Notes under the pieces: generated by a model | Seen by the model: only the letters and a program-made list of their open reading frames with translations | Told to the model about the DNA's origin: nothing | Database searches by the model: none | DNA from: a virus | IMG/VR virus record: IMGVR_UViG_3300027896_000076 | Location: 1 to 44,874 of that record | DNA: 44,874 nt | Direction: 5' to 3' (one strand) | Part shown: positions 13,353 through 22,085 of the stretch, one piece after another | Numbering within the stretch: the first letter of the stretch is position 1 | Layout of the letters: each line of letters starts with the position of its first letter | Position numbers and translations under genes: made by a program

Positions 13353-13353
13353 G

Positions 13354-13872
13354 ATGAAAAGAAAGACCTCTACAGATCGTAGGTACAAAAGATCTATTTG
13401 GACACAAAACCAAAAGCTTCAGGCTGTCAGTACGTACCTGATGCTAGGCAATCTGTCAGAGACAGCTATTGTTACGGGTATACCCTTGCCTACCCTAAAG
13501 ATCTGGAAAACTTCTGATTGGTTCAAAGAGTTTGCTCTTCAGCTTCAGACTGAAGATGTTCAGCAGATGGACTCTAACCTCAAGCGGGTTATAGACAAAG
13601 CTCTTAAAGCTGTAGAGGATCGGTTGGACTTGGGAGATGCTCAGTTTGACCAACGAACTGGGAAGATTACACGAGTGCCCGTCAAAGCTCACGTAGCCCT
13701 AAAGATCACCACTGACTTGCTTACTAAGCAGGACAAGATTCGGGAAGCTCCTGTCAAAGAAGAAATCGAGAAGACCATTGATGATCGTCTGTTGCGTCTC
13801 AGTGAAGAGTTTGCTCGGTTTGCTTCTATGAAAACTATTGACGTACAAGGGCAAATAGTTGAGCAGGCTTAA
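13354..13872 (+). CDS. Terminase small subunit (putative)
   Basis: This 172-residue protein starts MKRKTSTDRRYKRSIW at the ATG just after the previous stop; the longer frame upstream overlaps that gene and is unlikely. Residues 20-55 (KLQAVSTYLMLGNLSETAIVTGIPLPTLKIWKTSDWF) form a helix-turn-helix of the kind used to recognise packaging sites. A helical oligomerisation region follows, with ALKAVEDRLDLGD and LKITTDLLTKQDKIRE. Its place before the large terminase supports the call. Confidence 0.75.
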   Translation: MKRKTSTDRRYKRSIWTQNQKLQAVSTYLMLGNLSETAIVTGIPLPTLKIWKTSDWFKEFALQLQTEDVQQMDSNLKRVIDKALKAVEDRLDLGDAQFDQRTGKITRVPVKAHVALKITTDLLTKQDKIREAPVKEEIEKTIDDRLLRLSEEFARFASMKTIDVQGQIVEQA

Positions 13873-13882
13873 TGCCACAGTG

Positions 13883-15373
13883 ATGGAGGGGTTTGTCAAC
13901 TCAGTTCTACGCAAGAACTTTGACAAGCCTGCTCCTACTCCTGATTTCCACAAAGAGATGTGGGAACTTGTTACTAGTAACAGCAAACAAGTAGCCATAG
14001 CTGCACCACGGTATCATGCAAAAAGTACAGCCATTACTCATGCCTATACCCTTGCTTCAGTCTTATTTAGAGAGTCTAGGTATGTCCTCATTGTCTCGGA
14101 TACGGTTACGCAAGCTGTCCAATTCCTTGGGGATATTAAGAAAGAACTACTCGACAACGAAGATCTACGTTCGCTCTTTGCGGTATCGTCGTTTCCAAAA
14201 GATACCGAAGATGATCTCATTGTGGAGATGGAGGATGGCTATACGTTCCGTATCCAAGCTAAAGGATCAGAACAAAAGCTCCGTGGATTAAAGTGGGCTA
14301 ACCTCCGTCCTGATCTTGTCATTGGTGATGACATGGAGAACGACGAGATTGTTATGAACAAAGACCGGCGTATGAAATTCAAACGCTGGTTCTATGGTGC
14401 GTTAATACCTTGTATATCTTCTAGTGGCAAGATTAGGATTGTTGGAACTATCCTTCACCTAGACAGTTTGCTTAATAACTTAATGCCTTCTTCCCTACTA
14501 ACTAGTCATAGGGGAGTTAAACACTTTGTTCAAGAAGACTTAAAAGAGTATTCTCTTAATTTGTTACCTTGGAAGTCAGTTAAGTATCGTGCTCATACTG
14601 ATGACTTTGAAGTATTACTCTGGCCTGAAATGAAATCGGCTGAAGAGTTTAGGCTTATGAAAGATGACTTTGTACGCCAAGGTCTAGGAGATGTTTACTC
14701 TCAAGAAGTTTTAAACGTTCCTATGGATGTTACAGACACCTTCTTTAAGCCAACAGACTTTCAAGCCATGAAGCCAGAGGATCGTAAAAAAAAGTTGGTC
14801 TACTACGCTACTTGTGACTTGGCTGTGTCTCAATCTCAACGGGCTGACTACTCAGCCTTTGTTGTTGGTGGTATGGATGAAGAAGGAAAGCTGTACGCTG
14901 TACATGTGATCAAACAACGTATGGACGCACTAGAGATTGTGGATACAATCCTGATGCTACAAAAGATTTATAAGCCCGTACTCTTTGGATTTGAGCAGGG
15001 TACTATTCAGAAATCTCTTGGCCCATTTCTTAATGAAGCGATGCTTAAGCGCAACGAGTTTGTCAACATTGTTCTACTCAAGCCTAGTGGTGACAAACTG
15101 ACTCGTGCTAGAAGCGTCCAAGCTCGTATGAGAAGCGGGGCTTGTCGGTTTGACAAAGATGCTGAGTGGTATCAAAACTTTGAAGATGAGCTGATTCGGT
15201 TTCCTAGAGATAAGCACGATGACCAAGTAGATGCTTGGGCTTACTTGGGCTTAATGCTTGATAGGATGTGGGAAGCTCCAACTGAAAAAGAGCTTGAAGA
15301 AGAAGAGTACGAGGCTTATAAAGCCGAAAACAATGGGATGTACCAAGGACGTTCCGTAACTTGTGGGTATTAA
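13883..15373 (+). CDS. Terminase large subunit
   Basis: About 496 residues from the ATG at 13883; a GTG at 13880 and a TTG at 13859 are alternative starts. The packaging ATPase has an atypical Walker A, APRYHAKST (Lys47), and a Walker B at LVIGDDMEND. The nuclease domain shows ATCDLAVSQSQRADYSAF and a final acidic DKHDDQVDAWAYLG, the RNase H-like pattern of terminases. It cuts and pumps DNA through the portal, whose gene follows immediately. The packaging mode (direct repeats or headful) is not decided by these motifs. Confidence 0.92.
   Translation: MEGFVNSVLRKNFDKPAPTPDFHKEMWELVTSNSKQVAIAAPRYHAKSTAITHAYTLASVLFRESRYVLIVSDTVTQAVQFLGDIKKELLDNEDLRSLFAVSSFPKDTEDDLIVEMEDGYTFRIQAKGSEQKLRGLKWANLRPDLVIGDDMENDEIVMNKDRRMKFKRWFYGALIPCISSSGKIRIVGTILHLDSLLNNLMPSSLLTSHRGVKHFVQEDLKEYSLNLLPWKSVKYRAHTDDFEVLLWPEMKSAEEFRLMKDDFVRQGLGDVYSQEVLNVPMDVTDTFFKPTDFQAMKPEDRKKKLVYYATCDLAVSQSQRADYSAFVVGGMDEEGKLYAVHVIKQRMDALEIVDTILMLQKIYKPVLFGFEQGTIQKSLGPFLNEAMLKRNEFVNIVLLKPSGDKLTRARSVQARMRSGACRFDKDAEWYQNFEDELIRFPRDKHDDQVDAWAYLGLMLDRMWEAPTEKELEEEEYEAYKAENNGMYQGRSVTCGY
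13970..13981. repeat. Dispersed palindrome, exact copy
   Basis: GTTACTAGTAAC within the terminase gene, read there as Val-Thr-Ser-Asn. It is one of four exact copies of this 12-base palindrome in the window. Confidence 0.6.
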
Positions 15374-15377
15374 AGAT

Positions 15378-17483
15378 ATGAACCTCAAAGACAAATTTGA
15401 CCTCAAAGACATCATGTATGAGGCCAACATTGCGCCCATGCTCTCCAAATCAGACTTGGACACAATTGGTTCTCAAGTTGTCAAAGACTTTGATAATGAC
15501 TTGATCTCTCGCAGCTCTTGGGAAAAACGAACTGAGGCTTCTCTTAAGCTTGCTCTTCAAGTTGCAGAGACTAAAAACTTTCCTTGGGTCAATGCCAGTA
15601 ATGTTAAGTTCCCTCTCATCACTATTGCAGCATTGCAATACCATGCTCGTAGTTACCCCGTATTGATTGATAGTGACCGGCCTGTTAAGTGCCGAGTACT
15701 TGGAGAAGACAAAGACGGTCTACGTGGTCTACGAGCTGATCGTGTTGAGAACCACATGAGCTACCAGCTTCTTGAAGAAGACGAAGACTGGGAATCTGAA
15801 ATGGATAAGGTCTTGATTACACAACCTATCATTGGCTGTGCATTCAAAAAGACTTACTACGATCCTATTCGTAAGCACAACATTTCAGAGAACGTGTTGG
15901 CTAAAGACTTGGTAGTTAACTACTGGACTAAAAGCTTAGAGACTGCTCCTCGTGTTACTCACGTATTGCAAATGTCTAGAAATGAAATCTATGAGCGTGT
16001 AGCTCGTGGATTGTGGAATGAGATCTCTGAAGGTCGTCAACAAGGTTCGTCAGGTTATGCAATGGGCAACAACTTGCAACAAGCGCAAGACAAAGCTCAA
16101 GGTATTACTCCCCCAGAACCAAACGACTCTAGTACCCCCATTGAGATTCTTGAGCAGCATTGCCACATTGACTTTGATGATGATGGTTACGCTGAACCGT
16201 ACATTGTGTATGTGCGCCGTGATAACAAACAAGTTGCTCGTATTGTTGCTCGTTACACTGAGTCTGACATTGAGTACAACAAAGACAAGTCTGTAATCCT
16301 TGGCATTAAAGCTGAGCAGTACTTTACTAAGTATCCTTTTGTTCCTTCTCCTGATGGAGGTTTCTATGACTTGGGGTTTGGCGTTCTTCTTGGGCCTCTT
16401 AACGAATCAATTAACACCATTATTAACCAGTTGGTTGATGCTGGCACTATGGCGAACACTGCTGGTGGTTTCCTTAGTCGTGGTATCAAGCTTCGTGGTG
16501 GGGAGTCTAGTTTCCGTCCTATGGAGTGGAAGCATGTGGACACAACTGGTGACGATCTTCGCAAAGGGATTGTCCCTCTTCCAGTACGTGAACCCTCTCA
16601 GGTTCTGTTCACCCTGTTGAACTTGTTGATTGGTTATGGAGAACGCATCGGTGGTTCAGTAGACATCTTGACAGGACAAAACCCCGGGCAAAACACTCCT
16701 GCTGAAACTACTCGTACTATGGCTGAGCAAGGCATGAAGATCTTTAACGGGATCTTTAAACGTACTCACCGTAGTCTTAAACAAGAGTTTCGCAAACTGT
16801 ATCGTTTGAATCAAATCTTTATTCAAAAGAATACGGCTTACGTAAGCAATGCTGTTAACGCTGGTATTGTGTTGGCTGAAGATTACAAAGGCCCAGTAAC
16901 AGACGTTATGCCTAGTTCTGATCCAAGCATTACATCTGATGCTCAACGTATGAACCAAGCTAATGCTTTGGCGATGCGTGTGCAAGCAACACCCGGTTTG
17001 TATAACCGCTATGAAGTGGAACACACATACCTTAAAGCTATGCGGGTTCCTAACATTGACAAAGTGTTGCCTGATCCTAAAGGGCCTAATGCTGTACCTG
17101 CTCCAACTAATCCTAAGTTGCAGATTGAACAACTTAAACAACAAACTAGACATGCTGAGATGGAGCTGACCATGAAACTTGGTCTGCTTAAACTTATGGG
17201 TGAAGCAGAAGTTAACCAAGCTCAGATTAAGAAACTTGAAGCAGAAGCTGAAGTGCTACGCATTGGTGTACTGCATGAAGGTGAAAAACTTCGTCTCCAA
17301 GAAATTAACACGCAGATTGGTATGCAGCGTGAACGTCGTGAGGGCATTCTTAGCTCTATCGACACAATGAATAAAGTCTTTGCATCTATGTCTAAAGACT
17401 TGCCAGAGCAACAAGCACCTCAAATTCCTGACATGCAAGGCATGGCTGGAGCTATGGGGGGAATGGGGCAACAACCACGATGA
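15378..17483 (+). CDS. Portal protein
   Basis: About 701 residues from the ATG at 15378; a GTG at 15363 overlaps the terminase stop and is less likely. The block ETKNFPWVNASNVKFPLITIAALQYHARSYPVL near the N-terminus and LTGQNPGQNTPAETTRTMAEQGMKIFNGIFKRTHRSLKQEF near residue 440 are typical of podovirus-type portals. The C-terminal 150 residues are helical and Gln/Glu-rich (LQIEQLKQQTRHAEMELTMK), followed by a Met/Gly-rich tail, consistent with an extended barrel reaching into the capsid. It forms the DNA channel at one capsid vertex. Confidence 0.9.
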   Translation: MNLKDKFDLKDIMYEANIAPMLSKSDLDTIGSQVVKDFDNDLISRSSWEKRTEASLKLALQVAETKNFPWVNASNVKFPLITIAALQYHARSYPVLIDSDRPVKCRVLGEDKDGLRGLRADRVENHMSYQLLEEDEDWESEMDKVLITQPIIGCAFKKTYYDPIRKHNISENVLAKDLVVNYWTKSLETAPRVTHVLQMSRNEIYERVARGLWNEISEGRQQGSSGYAMGNNLQQAQDKAQGITPPEPNDSSTPIEILEQHCHIDFDDDGYAEPYIVYVRRDNKQVARIVARYTESDIEYNKDKSVILGIKAEQYFTKYPFVPSPDGGFYDLGFGVLLGPLNESINTIINQLVDAGTMANTAGGFLSRGIKLRGGESSFRPMEWKHVDTTGDDLRKGIVPLPVREPSQVLFTLLNLLIGYGERIGGSVDILTGQNPGQNTPAETTRTMAEQGMKIFNGIFKRTHRSLKQEFRKLYRLNQIFIQKNTAYVSNAVNAGIVLAEDYKGPVTDVMPSSDPSITSDAQRMNQANALAMRVQATPGLYNRYEVEHTYLKAMRVPNIDKVLPDPKGPNAVPAPTNPKLQIEQLKQQTRHAEMELTMKLGLLKLMGEAEVNQAQIKKLEAEAEVLRIGVLHEGEKLRLQEINTQIGMQRERREGILSSIDTMNKVFASMSKDLPEQQAPQIPDMQGMAGAMGGMGQQPR

Positions 17484-17502
17484 TCTTTAAATAGGAGTAA
17501 GA

Positions 17503-17715
17503 ATGGCATTAGAGAAAGTAACGTTGGAAAATTTTGAAGAGTGGCAACACCACCCAGTAACTAAACAATTTATGAAGCAACTTCGGGATGACCGAGAGCA
17601 ACTCAAAGAAGGTTTAGCAATGGGTACGTTTGAAGATGATGCAGAGATTAAAGGCCGTTGCCGAGTAATTGCTGTCATCCTTGACATCCGGTATGAAGAT
17701 ATGTTTCAACAATAG
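17503..17715 (+). CDS. Small helical protein, unknown function
   Basis: This 70-residue protein (MALEKVTLENFEEWQHHPVTKQF...) has an AGGAG ribosome binding site and lies between portal and co-chaperonin genes. It is acidic and helical, with FMKQLRDDREQLKEGLAMGTFEDDAEIKGR. Similar small proteins follow portal genes in several podoviruses, but I know no function; an assembly factor is possible. Confidence 0.65.
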   Translation: MALEKVTLENFEEWQHHPVTKQFMKQLRDDREQLKEGLAMGTFEDDAEIKGRCRVIAVILDIRYEDMFQQ

Positions 17716-17729
17716 TAAGAAAGAGTTAT

Positions 17730-18077
17730 ATGAGTAATCAAGCTGGAATTAACCCCGTAGGACATCGAATCCTAATTAAGCCTTTGGAGATTGCAGAAGT
17801 TTCTAAAGGCGGGATTATCTTGACAACCGAGACAACTAAAGACCGAGAACAAATGGCTAATACTACTGGTGTAGTAATTGCTATGGGTGATGGTTGCTAT
17901 GTTGAAGACGCACAGCCTTGGTGTGCAGTTGGTGATAAGGTTATCTTTGCTAAGTATGCTGGTCTGCTTTACACAGGTAAAGACGGTCAGAACTACCGCA
18001 TTATTAATGACCACGACATCACTGGAACACTTGACGCTGATGTTGATTTGGTTGATCCGTATTTGTCTAAACGTTAA
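17730..18077 (+). CDS. GroES-like co-chaperonin (Cpn10)
   Basis: This 115-residue protein fits the GroES family: INPVGHRILIKPLEIAEVSKGGIILT, then TTGVVIAMGDG, then WCAVGDKVIFAKYAGL. The segment KGGIILTTETT corresponds to the GroES mobile loop whose hydrophobic tripeptide docks into GroEL. Unlike T4 gp31, similarity to bacterial GroES is visible by eye. Its place between portal and scaffold genes points to folding of the capsid protein with host GroEL. The C-terminal extension (TGTLDADVDLVDPYLSKR) exceeds the usual length of about 97 residues. Confidence 0.88.
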   Translation: MSNQAGINPVGHRILIKPLEIAEVSKGGIILTTETTKDREQMANTTGVVIAMGDGCYVEDAQPWCAVGDKVIFAKYAGLLYTGKDGQNYRIINDHDITGTLDADVDLVDPYLSKR

Positions 18078-18091
18078 TCTAGGAGTAGTAT

Positions 18092-18925
18092 ATGAGTGAA
18101 GAACAAAATGTTTCACATGAAACAGCGCCAGAAGTAGTTCGTGAAGCTGAGTCGCAAGGCTGGGTTCCTAAAGAACGTTTTCGGGGCAATGAGCAAGATT
18201 GGGTTGATGCTGATACGTTTGTAAAACGAGGTCGTGAGATTCTTCCTATTCTGCGTAAGAATAACGAGAACCTGATGAAAGACTTGAATCAAACAAAGGA
18301 GCAGTTGAAAGAGTTTCGACAAGCTGCTGAGGAATTTAAAACATTCCAACGAGAAGCATACGAACGCAAAGTAAATGATTACGAAGCCCGTATTCGAGAG
18401 ATTAAAGAAAGTCGTGCCCAAGCCATTACTGATGGTGACGGTCAGAAAGTTAATGCACTTGACGATGCCTTGGATGAGGCAAAGGATAGTCTAAAAGAAG
18501 CTAAGCAAGCTGCCCAAGATGTTACTAGTACCAAACCGCCTACTGTTGAAACACCCACTGATCCTAACTTGCAAGTCTGGTTGGATGAAAACAAATGGTT
18601 TGGAACAGATCGTCGTATGACTAGTGTTGCCAACGGCATTGGTGAAAGTCTTCGTTTAGAATTTCCCGGCCTTAAAGGTCAAGAATTTCTTGAAAAGTTA
18701 GATGAGGTGTTGCAAGAAGAGTTTCCCGACAAGTTTGGTAAACAAAAAAAGAGTGCTGCAACTAGCCGTGTTGAGTCCGGTTCAGGGCGTAGTGGTCGTA
18801 GCAGTGGCGGTAGCCAACCAAGTTATGACAACTTGCCTGCGGAAGCAAAGGCGGCTTGTGATCGGTTTGTTAAGCAAAAGCTTATGACCCGAGAACAATA
18901 CGTTGCAGATTTTGATTGGAACTAA
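18092..18925 (+). CDS. Scaffolding protein
   Basis: This 277-residue, charged protein begins MSEEQNVSHETAPEVVREAE and contains GWVPKERFRGNEQDWVDADTFVKRG, a block common to podovirus scaffolds. A long coiled coil follows (residues 50-150, with LMKDLNQTKEQLKEFRQAAEEF). A Ser/Gly-rich linker precedes a short C-terminal helical domain (LPAEAKAACDRFVKQKLMTREQYVADFDWN) that probably binds the capsid protein. Composition and position before the capsid genes support the call. Confidence 0.85.
   Translation: MSEEQNVSHETAPEVVREAESQGWVPKERFRGNEQDWVDADTFVKRGREILPILRKNNENLMKDLNQTKEQLKEFRQAAEEFKTFQREAYERKVNDYEARIREIKESRAQAITDGDGQKVNALDDALDEAKDSLKEAKQAAQDVTSTKPPTVETPTDPNLQVWLDENKWFGTDRRMTSVANGIGESLRLEFPGLKGQEFLEKLDEVLQEEFPDKFGKQKKSAATSRVESGSGRSGRSSGGSQPSYDNLPAEAKAACDRFVKQKLMTREQYVADFDWN
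18109..18124. other. parS-like inverted repeat inside scaffold gene
   Basis: TGTTTCACATGAAACA differs at one central base from the bacterial chromosomal parS consensus TGTTTCACGTGAAACA. It lies in codons 6-11 of the scaffold gene, where it encodes Asn-Val-Ser-His-Glu-Thr. The half-site CGTGAAACA also occurs twice in the putative origin. Chance cannot be excluded for one site. Confidence 0.3.
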
Positions 18926-18951
18926 ACTTAATTTACGAAAAGGAATATACT

Positions 18952-19455
18952 ATGCCACGCGCTTTGACTTATGAAGAAAAACGTGACCGCAATATGGCGG
19001 CACAACAAGTGCAACAAGATAGCCCAACTGCTTTGGCAGATGGTGCAACCCGCAAACGCCGCAACGTGTTTAACGGAACAGAAGCTAAGTTAAGTGTCCA
19101 AACACAGATACCGGGCTACCACCTCCACGTTCTAACGGACACTGGTGGACGCATACAAGCAGCTATGGATAGTGGCTACGAGTTTGTACGGCCTGATGAA
19201 GTGGGAGGCGTAAGTGAGAATGTGGTCAGTCGTAATGGCGACCTTGGAGAAAGAATTAGGTTCCTTGTAAATCCCCGTGCTGAAGGCTCGGAGCAATACG
19301 GCTACCTAATGAAGCAGCGGCTAGAATGGTACGAGGAAGATCAAGCTGAGCTTCAAGCTAAAAACAATCGCATTGACGCTTCTATTCGCAAGGGTAAAGT
19401 AACTGGAGACAATCCATCGTTCTATACCCCCAAAGGTGGAATCAAACTTAACTAA
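18952..19455 (+). CDS. Head-associated protein, unknown function
   Basis: This 167-residue protein starts MPRALTYEEKRDRNMAAQQ at the ATG with AAGGA upstream; a longer frame from a TTG overlaps the scaffold stop and is rejected. Blocks QIPGYHLHVLTDTGGRIQAAMDSGYEFVRPDEVGG and GYLMKQRLEWYEEDQAEL recall small proteins found between scaffold and capsid genes in podoviruses. Their role is not known to me; a minor capsid or assembly protein is likely. Confidence 0.65.
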   Translation: MPRALTYEEKRDRNMAAQQVQQDSPTALADGATRKRRNVFNGTEAKLSVQTQIPGYHLHVLTDTGGRIQAAMDSGYEFVRPDEVGGVSENVVSRNGDLGERIRFLVNPRAEGSEQYGYLMKQRLEWYEEDQAELQAKNNRIDASIRKGKVTGDNPSFYTPKGGIKLN

Positions 19456-19475
19456 TGTTTTATAAGGAGTCTTAA

Positions 19476-20141
19476 ATGGCTAACGTAAACAAAGCTAACG
19501 GGTTTAGTCCTGTTGGCAACTTGCTGGGTGGCAAGTGGAATGAGCAGGGTCGTCTATACGCTATCCCTACTTCTGACACTACCAACAGCTATGCAATCGG
19601 TGATTGCGTGATGTCTGCTTCTGGTTCGGATGCCAATGGCGTTCGTTACGTCCAGAAGTGGGGCGGTGCTACTACTACCTCTGCTCTGCCCTTGGGTATC
19701 ATTGTTGGTATTCGTGTTGCTGATCCGGGCGTAAGCTTGGTTGGTAACTCTCTGTCGTTGGAAAAGGCATACATTGCTGCTGGTACTCGTACTAGCGTTC
19801 GCTATCTGTATGTTGTGGATGATCCATTTGTGTTGTTTGAAGCACAGTTTGATGCTACGGGTGCTACCCAAGCTCAGTTGTCTTTGAATGCTGCTGTGAC
19901 CATTTCCGCTGCTAACCAAACTTCGTTGGGCAATAGTTCTCCTTTCTCAGACATGGTTCTTACCGGCCCTGCTGTGACTGCAACCTTGCCAATTCGTTTG
20001 TTGGGTGCTGTACAAAAAGGCGACAACCAAGTGACTAGCGCAGCTAGCCCTTACGTTCGCGTTCTGTGCAAATTCAATTACCACGAATACGGTACTATCG
20101 GTTCTGCTTCTGGCAGTGTCGTTAACTACCTTGCTGTTTAA
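19476..20141 (+). CDS. Capsid decoration-type protein
   Basis: This 221-residue, beta-rich protein (MANVNKANGFSPVGNLLGGKWNEQGRLYAIPTSD...) is encoded between the minor head protein and major capsid genes, with AAGGAG upstream. Low charge and repeated beta strands with Gly/Ala/Thr turns suit a surface or head-fibre protein. Similar proteins accompany capsid genes in many environmental phages. Assignment is by position and composition. Confidence 0.6.
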   Translation: MANVNKANGFSPVGNLLGGKWNEQGRLYAIPTSDTTNSYAIGDCVMSASGSDANGVRYVQKWGGATTTSALPLGIIVGIRVADPGVSLVGNSLSLEKAYIAAGTRTSVRYLYVVDDPFVLFEAQFDATGATQAQLSLNAAVTISAANQTSLGNSSPFSDMVLTGPAVTATLPIRLLGAVQKGDNQVTSAASPYVRVLCKFNYHEYGTIGSASGSVVNYLAV

Positions 20142-20157
20142 TTAAGGAGAATAAATT

Positions 20158-21078
20158 ATGGCTGGTGTAATTACTACCGCATCGCATCCGAAGGCTCTGT
20201 GGCCCGGAGTTAAAGCTTGGTGGGGTCAAACCTACAATGAGCATCCTGAAGAGTATGTGGATCTGTTTGATAAAGACACTTCTAACATGAACTACGAAGA
20301 AGATGTTCAGTTGTCTGGTTTTGGTCTGGTTCCTGTCAAGTCTGAAGGTCAAGGCACTAACTACGACTCGGAAATCCAAGGCTTCACTACTCGCTATACG
20401 CACGTTGCTTACGCAATGGGCTACATTGTGACTAAGGAAGAAATGGACGACAACTTGTACGAGCAAGTGTCCAAGAAACGTGCTGCTGCTTTGGCTTTGT
20501 CTTTCCGTCAAACGAAAGAAAACATTGCTGCTAACGTTTACAACCGTGCATTCAACGGTACGTATCTGGGTGGTGACGGAGTAGCTTTGTGCTCTTTGTC
20601 TCATCCTAATACCTCTGGTGGTACGTTTGCTAACAAGCCTGCTGTTGATGTGGACTTGTCTGAAGCTGCTTTGGAAGATGCAGTAATTGCAATCATGGGT
20701 CTGCAAAATGACCGTGGTTTGCTGGTTGCTATTCAACCTGACAGCCTGCACATTGCTCGCCAAGAAGTGTTTAATGCTCAACGCATTCTGCACTCTAGCT
20801 ACCAAACTGGTAATGCCAACAATGACATTAACGTCATCAAGTCTGGCAACTACCTGCCCGGTGGCTTTAAAGTGAATCACTACTTTAGTGCTCCTCACGC
20901 TTGGTTCATCCGTAACACCATCCCCGGTGGTACTGGCTTGAAGTACTACGAGCGTCATGCTGTGACGTTTGATCAAGACAATGACTTTGACACTATGAAC
21001 GTCAAGGCAAAAGGCTACGAGCGTTATAGCTTTGGCTGGTCTGATCCTCGTGCTGTGTACGGGTCTAACGGCCCCTAA
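20158..21078 (+). CDS. Major capsid protein
   Basis: This 306-residue protein is encoded after the scaffold and decoration genes behind a strong AAGGAG and ends just before a strong terminator. It includes GYIVTKEEMDDNLYEQVSKKRAAALALSFRQTKENIAANVYNRAFN, the long helical region expected of an HK97-fold capsid protein, then LHIARQEVFNAQRIL. A high share of optimal codons (AAC, GGT, CTG) stands out from neighbouring genes and suggests very high expression. Confidence 0.9.
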   Translation: MAGVITTASHPKALWPGVKAWWGQTYNEHPEEYVDLFDKDTSNMNYEEDVQLSGFGLVPVKSEGQGTNYDSEIQGFTTRYTHVAYAMGYIVTKEEMDDNLYEQVSKKRAAALALSFRQTKENIAANVYNRAFNGTYLGGDGVALCSLSHPNTSGGTFANKPAVDVDLSEAALEDAVIAIMGLQNDRGLLVAIQPDSLHIARQEVFNAQRILHSSYQTGNANNDINVIKSGNYLPGGFKVNHYFSAPHAWFIRNTIPGGTGLKYYERHAVTFDQDNDFDTMNVKAKGYERYSFGWSDPRAVYGSNGP

Positions 21079-21080
21079 TT

Positions 21081-21092
21081 GTTACTAGTAAC
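21081..21092. repeat. Dispersed palindrome, exact intergenic copy
   Basis: GTTACTAGTAAC sits two bases after the capsid stop, extended to a 16-base perfect palindrome with flanking TT/AA (21079-21094), just before the terminator stem. Because it is noncoding, protein constraint cannot explain it. Confidence 0.65.
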
Positions 21093-21095
21093 AAG

Positions 21096-21125
21096 CCCCT
21101 CCCCTAAAAAGGAGGGGTTCTTTTT
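21096..21125 (+). terminator. Intrinsic terminator after major capsid gene
   Basis: CCCCTCC (21096-21102) pairs with GGAGGGG (21111-21117), followed by TTCTTTTT. It would lower transcription of genes beyond the capsid gene, which fits the need for many capsid copies. Confidence 0.88.
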
Positions 21126-21146
21126 AACTTAACTTGGAGATTTATC

Positions 21147-21278
21147 ATGGGTTACGAAAAGCGCAAATCAATGGGTCAAAAACCTGATGTCATGGTCAAA
21201 GCTAAAGGCGAAGAAAAAAAGAAGCCTGCTGCTAAGAAGATGGCTGCTAAAAAAGTTATGCCTAAGAAGAAAATGTAA
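21147..21278 (+). CDS. Small Lys/Met-rich basic protein
   Basis: A 43-residue frame starts at an ATG with GGAGA upstream and lies between two terminators. The peptide (MGYEKRKSMGQKPDVMVKAKGEE, then KKKPAAKKMAAKKVMPKKKM) is about one third Lys, like small histone-like tails. Having its own flanking terminators suggests a separate expression unit. It probably binds DNA or RNA; no homologue can be named. Confidence 0.65.
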   Translation: MGYEKRKSMGQKPDVMVKAKGEEKKKPAAKKMAAKKVMPKKKM

Positions 21279-21300
21279 CGTAGAATACAACCTTCCAATG

Positions 21301-21324
21301 ACGCCCTTAACTGGGCGTTGTTTT
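21301..21324 (+). terminator. Second rightward terminator
   Basis: ACGCCC (21301-21306) pairs with GGGCGT (21313-21318) and is followed by TGTTTT. It lies 22 bases after the Lys-rich gene and before the next structural gene. The U-tract is short, so partial termination is likely. Confidence 0.7.
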
Positions 21325-21347
21325 AAACAACGTCAAAGGAACTTATC

Positions 21348-22073
21348 ATGTCTGCACCTACTCGCCTCTATAGCGGTCTTTCTACTGCTTACCCTAACGA
21401 GCCTCTGTACTCGTTTCCCTTTTTAGACCCTTTTCACACTGGTAGTACGCAAGCTCTTGGCAGCTCTACGTATACCAATGATTTCAATACCTTGATTGGT
21501 ACTGACTACACTGTTACTGGTACTAGCTCAACCTTTGCTTTGACTGCTGGTATTGGTGGACAAGCTATCTTGACTCCCGGTGGCACTACTACTGCAACCT
21601 CTGCTTATAAGAATGGTCAGTTTTTTCAGTTTGTTAAAGGCAATCGTGCTTGGTTCACTACTCGTGTTCAAGCATCTGCTGTAGCTGGCAACGTATCGTT
21701 CTACGTTGGTATGCAATCAGGTTCTTCTGCTAACGATGGTCTGTGGTTTTCTAAAGCAGCATCTTCGACTTCCATTAACTTGGTGTCTGTTGTTAACGGT
21801 ACTTCCACTACTTTGGTAACTGGTGTGGCTACTGCTGTTGCAGCTACTTGGGTTGAGTTGGGCTTCTATTACGATGGTACTGACATCATTGTGTACTCTG
21901 GTAGCAGCACTACTGCTATGGGGCCTGTTGCTCGTATTGCTGCTGCTACTATTGGTTCTACTGGCACTACTTTGACCAATGCTTTGATTGCTCCGGTGTT
22001 TCAAATTACACCCGTTGCAACTGATACTTTGACTGTTGACTTTGTGTTGGCTTGCCAAGAAGTTCTGCGTTAA
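21348..22073 (+). CDS. Beta-rich structural protein
   Basis: This 241-residue Ser/Thr/Gly-rich protein has a region (residues 90-230, with AWFTTRVQASAVAGNVSFYVGMQSG and WVELGFYYDGTDIIVYSG) that resembles a concanavalin-like jelly roll, as in head or fibre proteins binding sugars. It follows the capsid gene cluster and is probably displayed on the virion. The exact position is not known. AAGGA precedes the start. Confidence 0.6.
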   Translation: MSAPTRLYSGLSTAYPNEPLYSFPFLDPFHTGSTQALGSSTYTNDFNTLIGTDYTVTGTSSTFALTAGIGGQAILTPGGTTTATSAYKNGQFFQFVKGNRAWFTTRVQASAVAGNVSFYVGMQSGSSANDGLWFSKAASSTSINLVSVVNGTSTTLVTGVATAVAATWVELGFYYDGTDIIVYSGSSTTAMGPVARIAAATIGSTGTTLTNALIAPVFQITPVATDTLTVDFVLACQEVLR

Positions 22074-22085
22074 TAGGAGGTCGTT

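Noticed and set aside
13297-13353. Longer small-terminase start
   Set aside because: The added residues are the preceding Lys-rich gene read in another frame.
20122-20976. 284-residue leftward frame opposite the capsid gene
   Set aside because: Long only because the capsid gene's codon bias avoids stops on the other strand; His/Val/Ser-rich nonsense composition.
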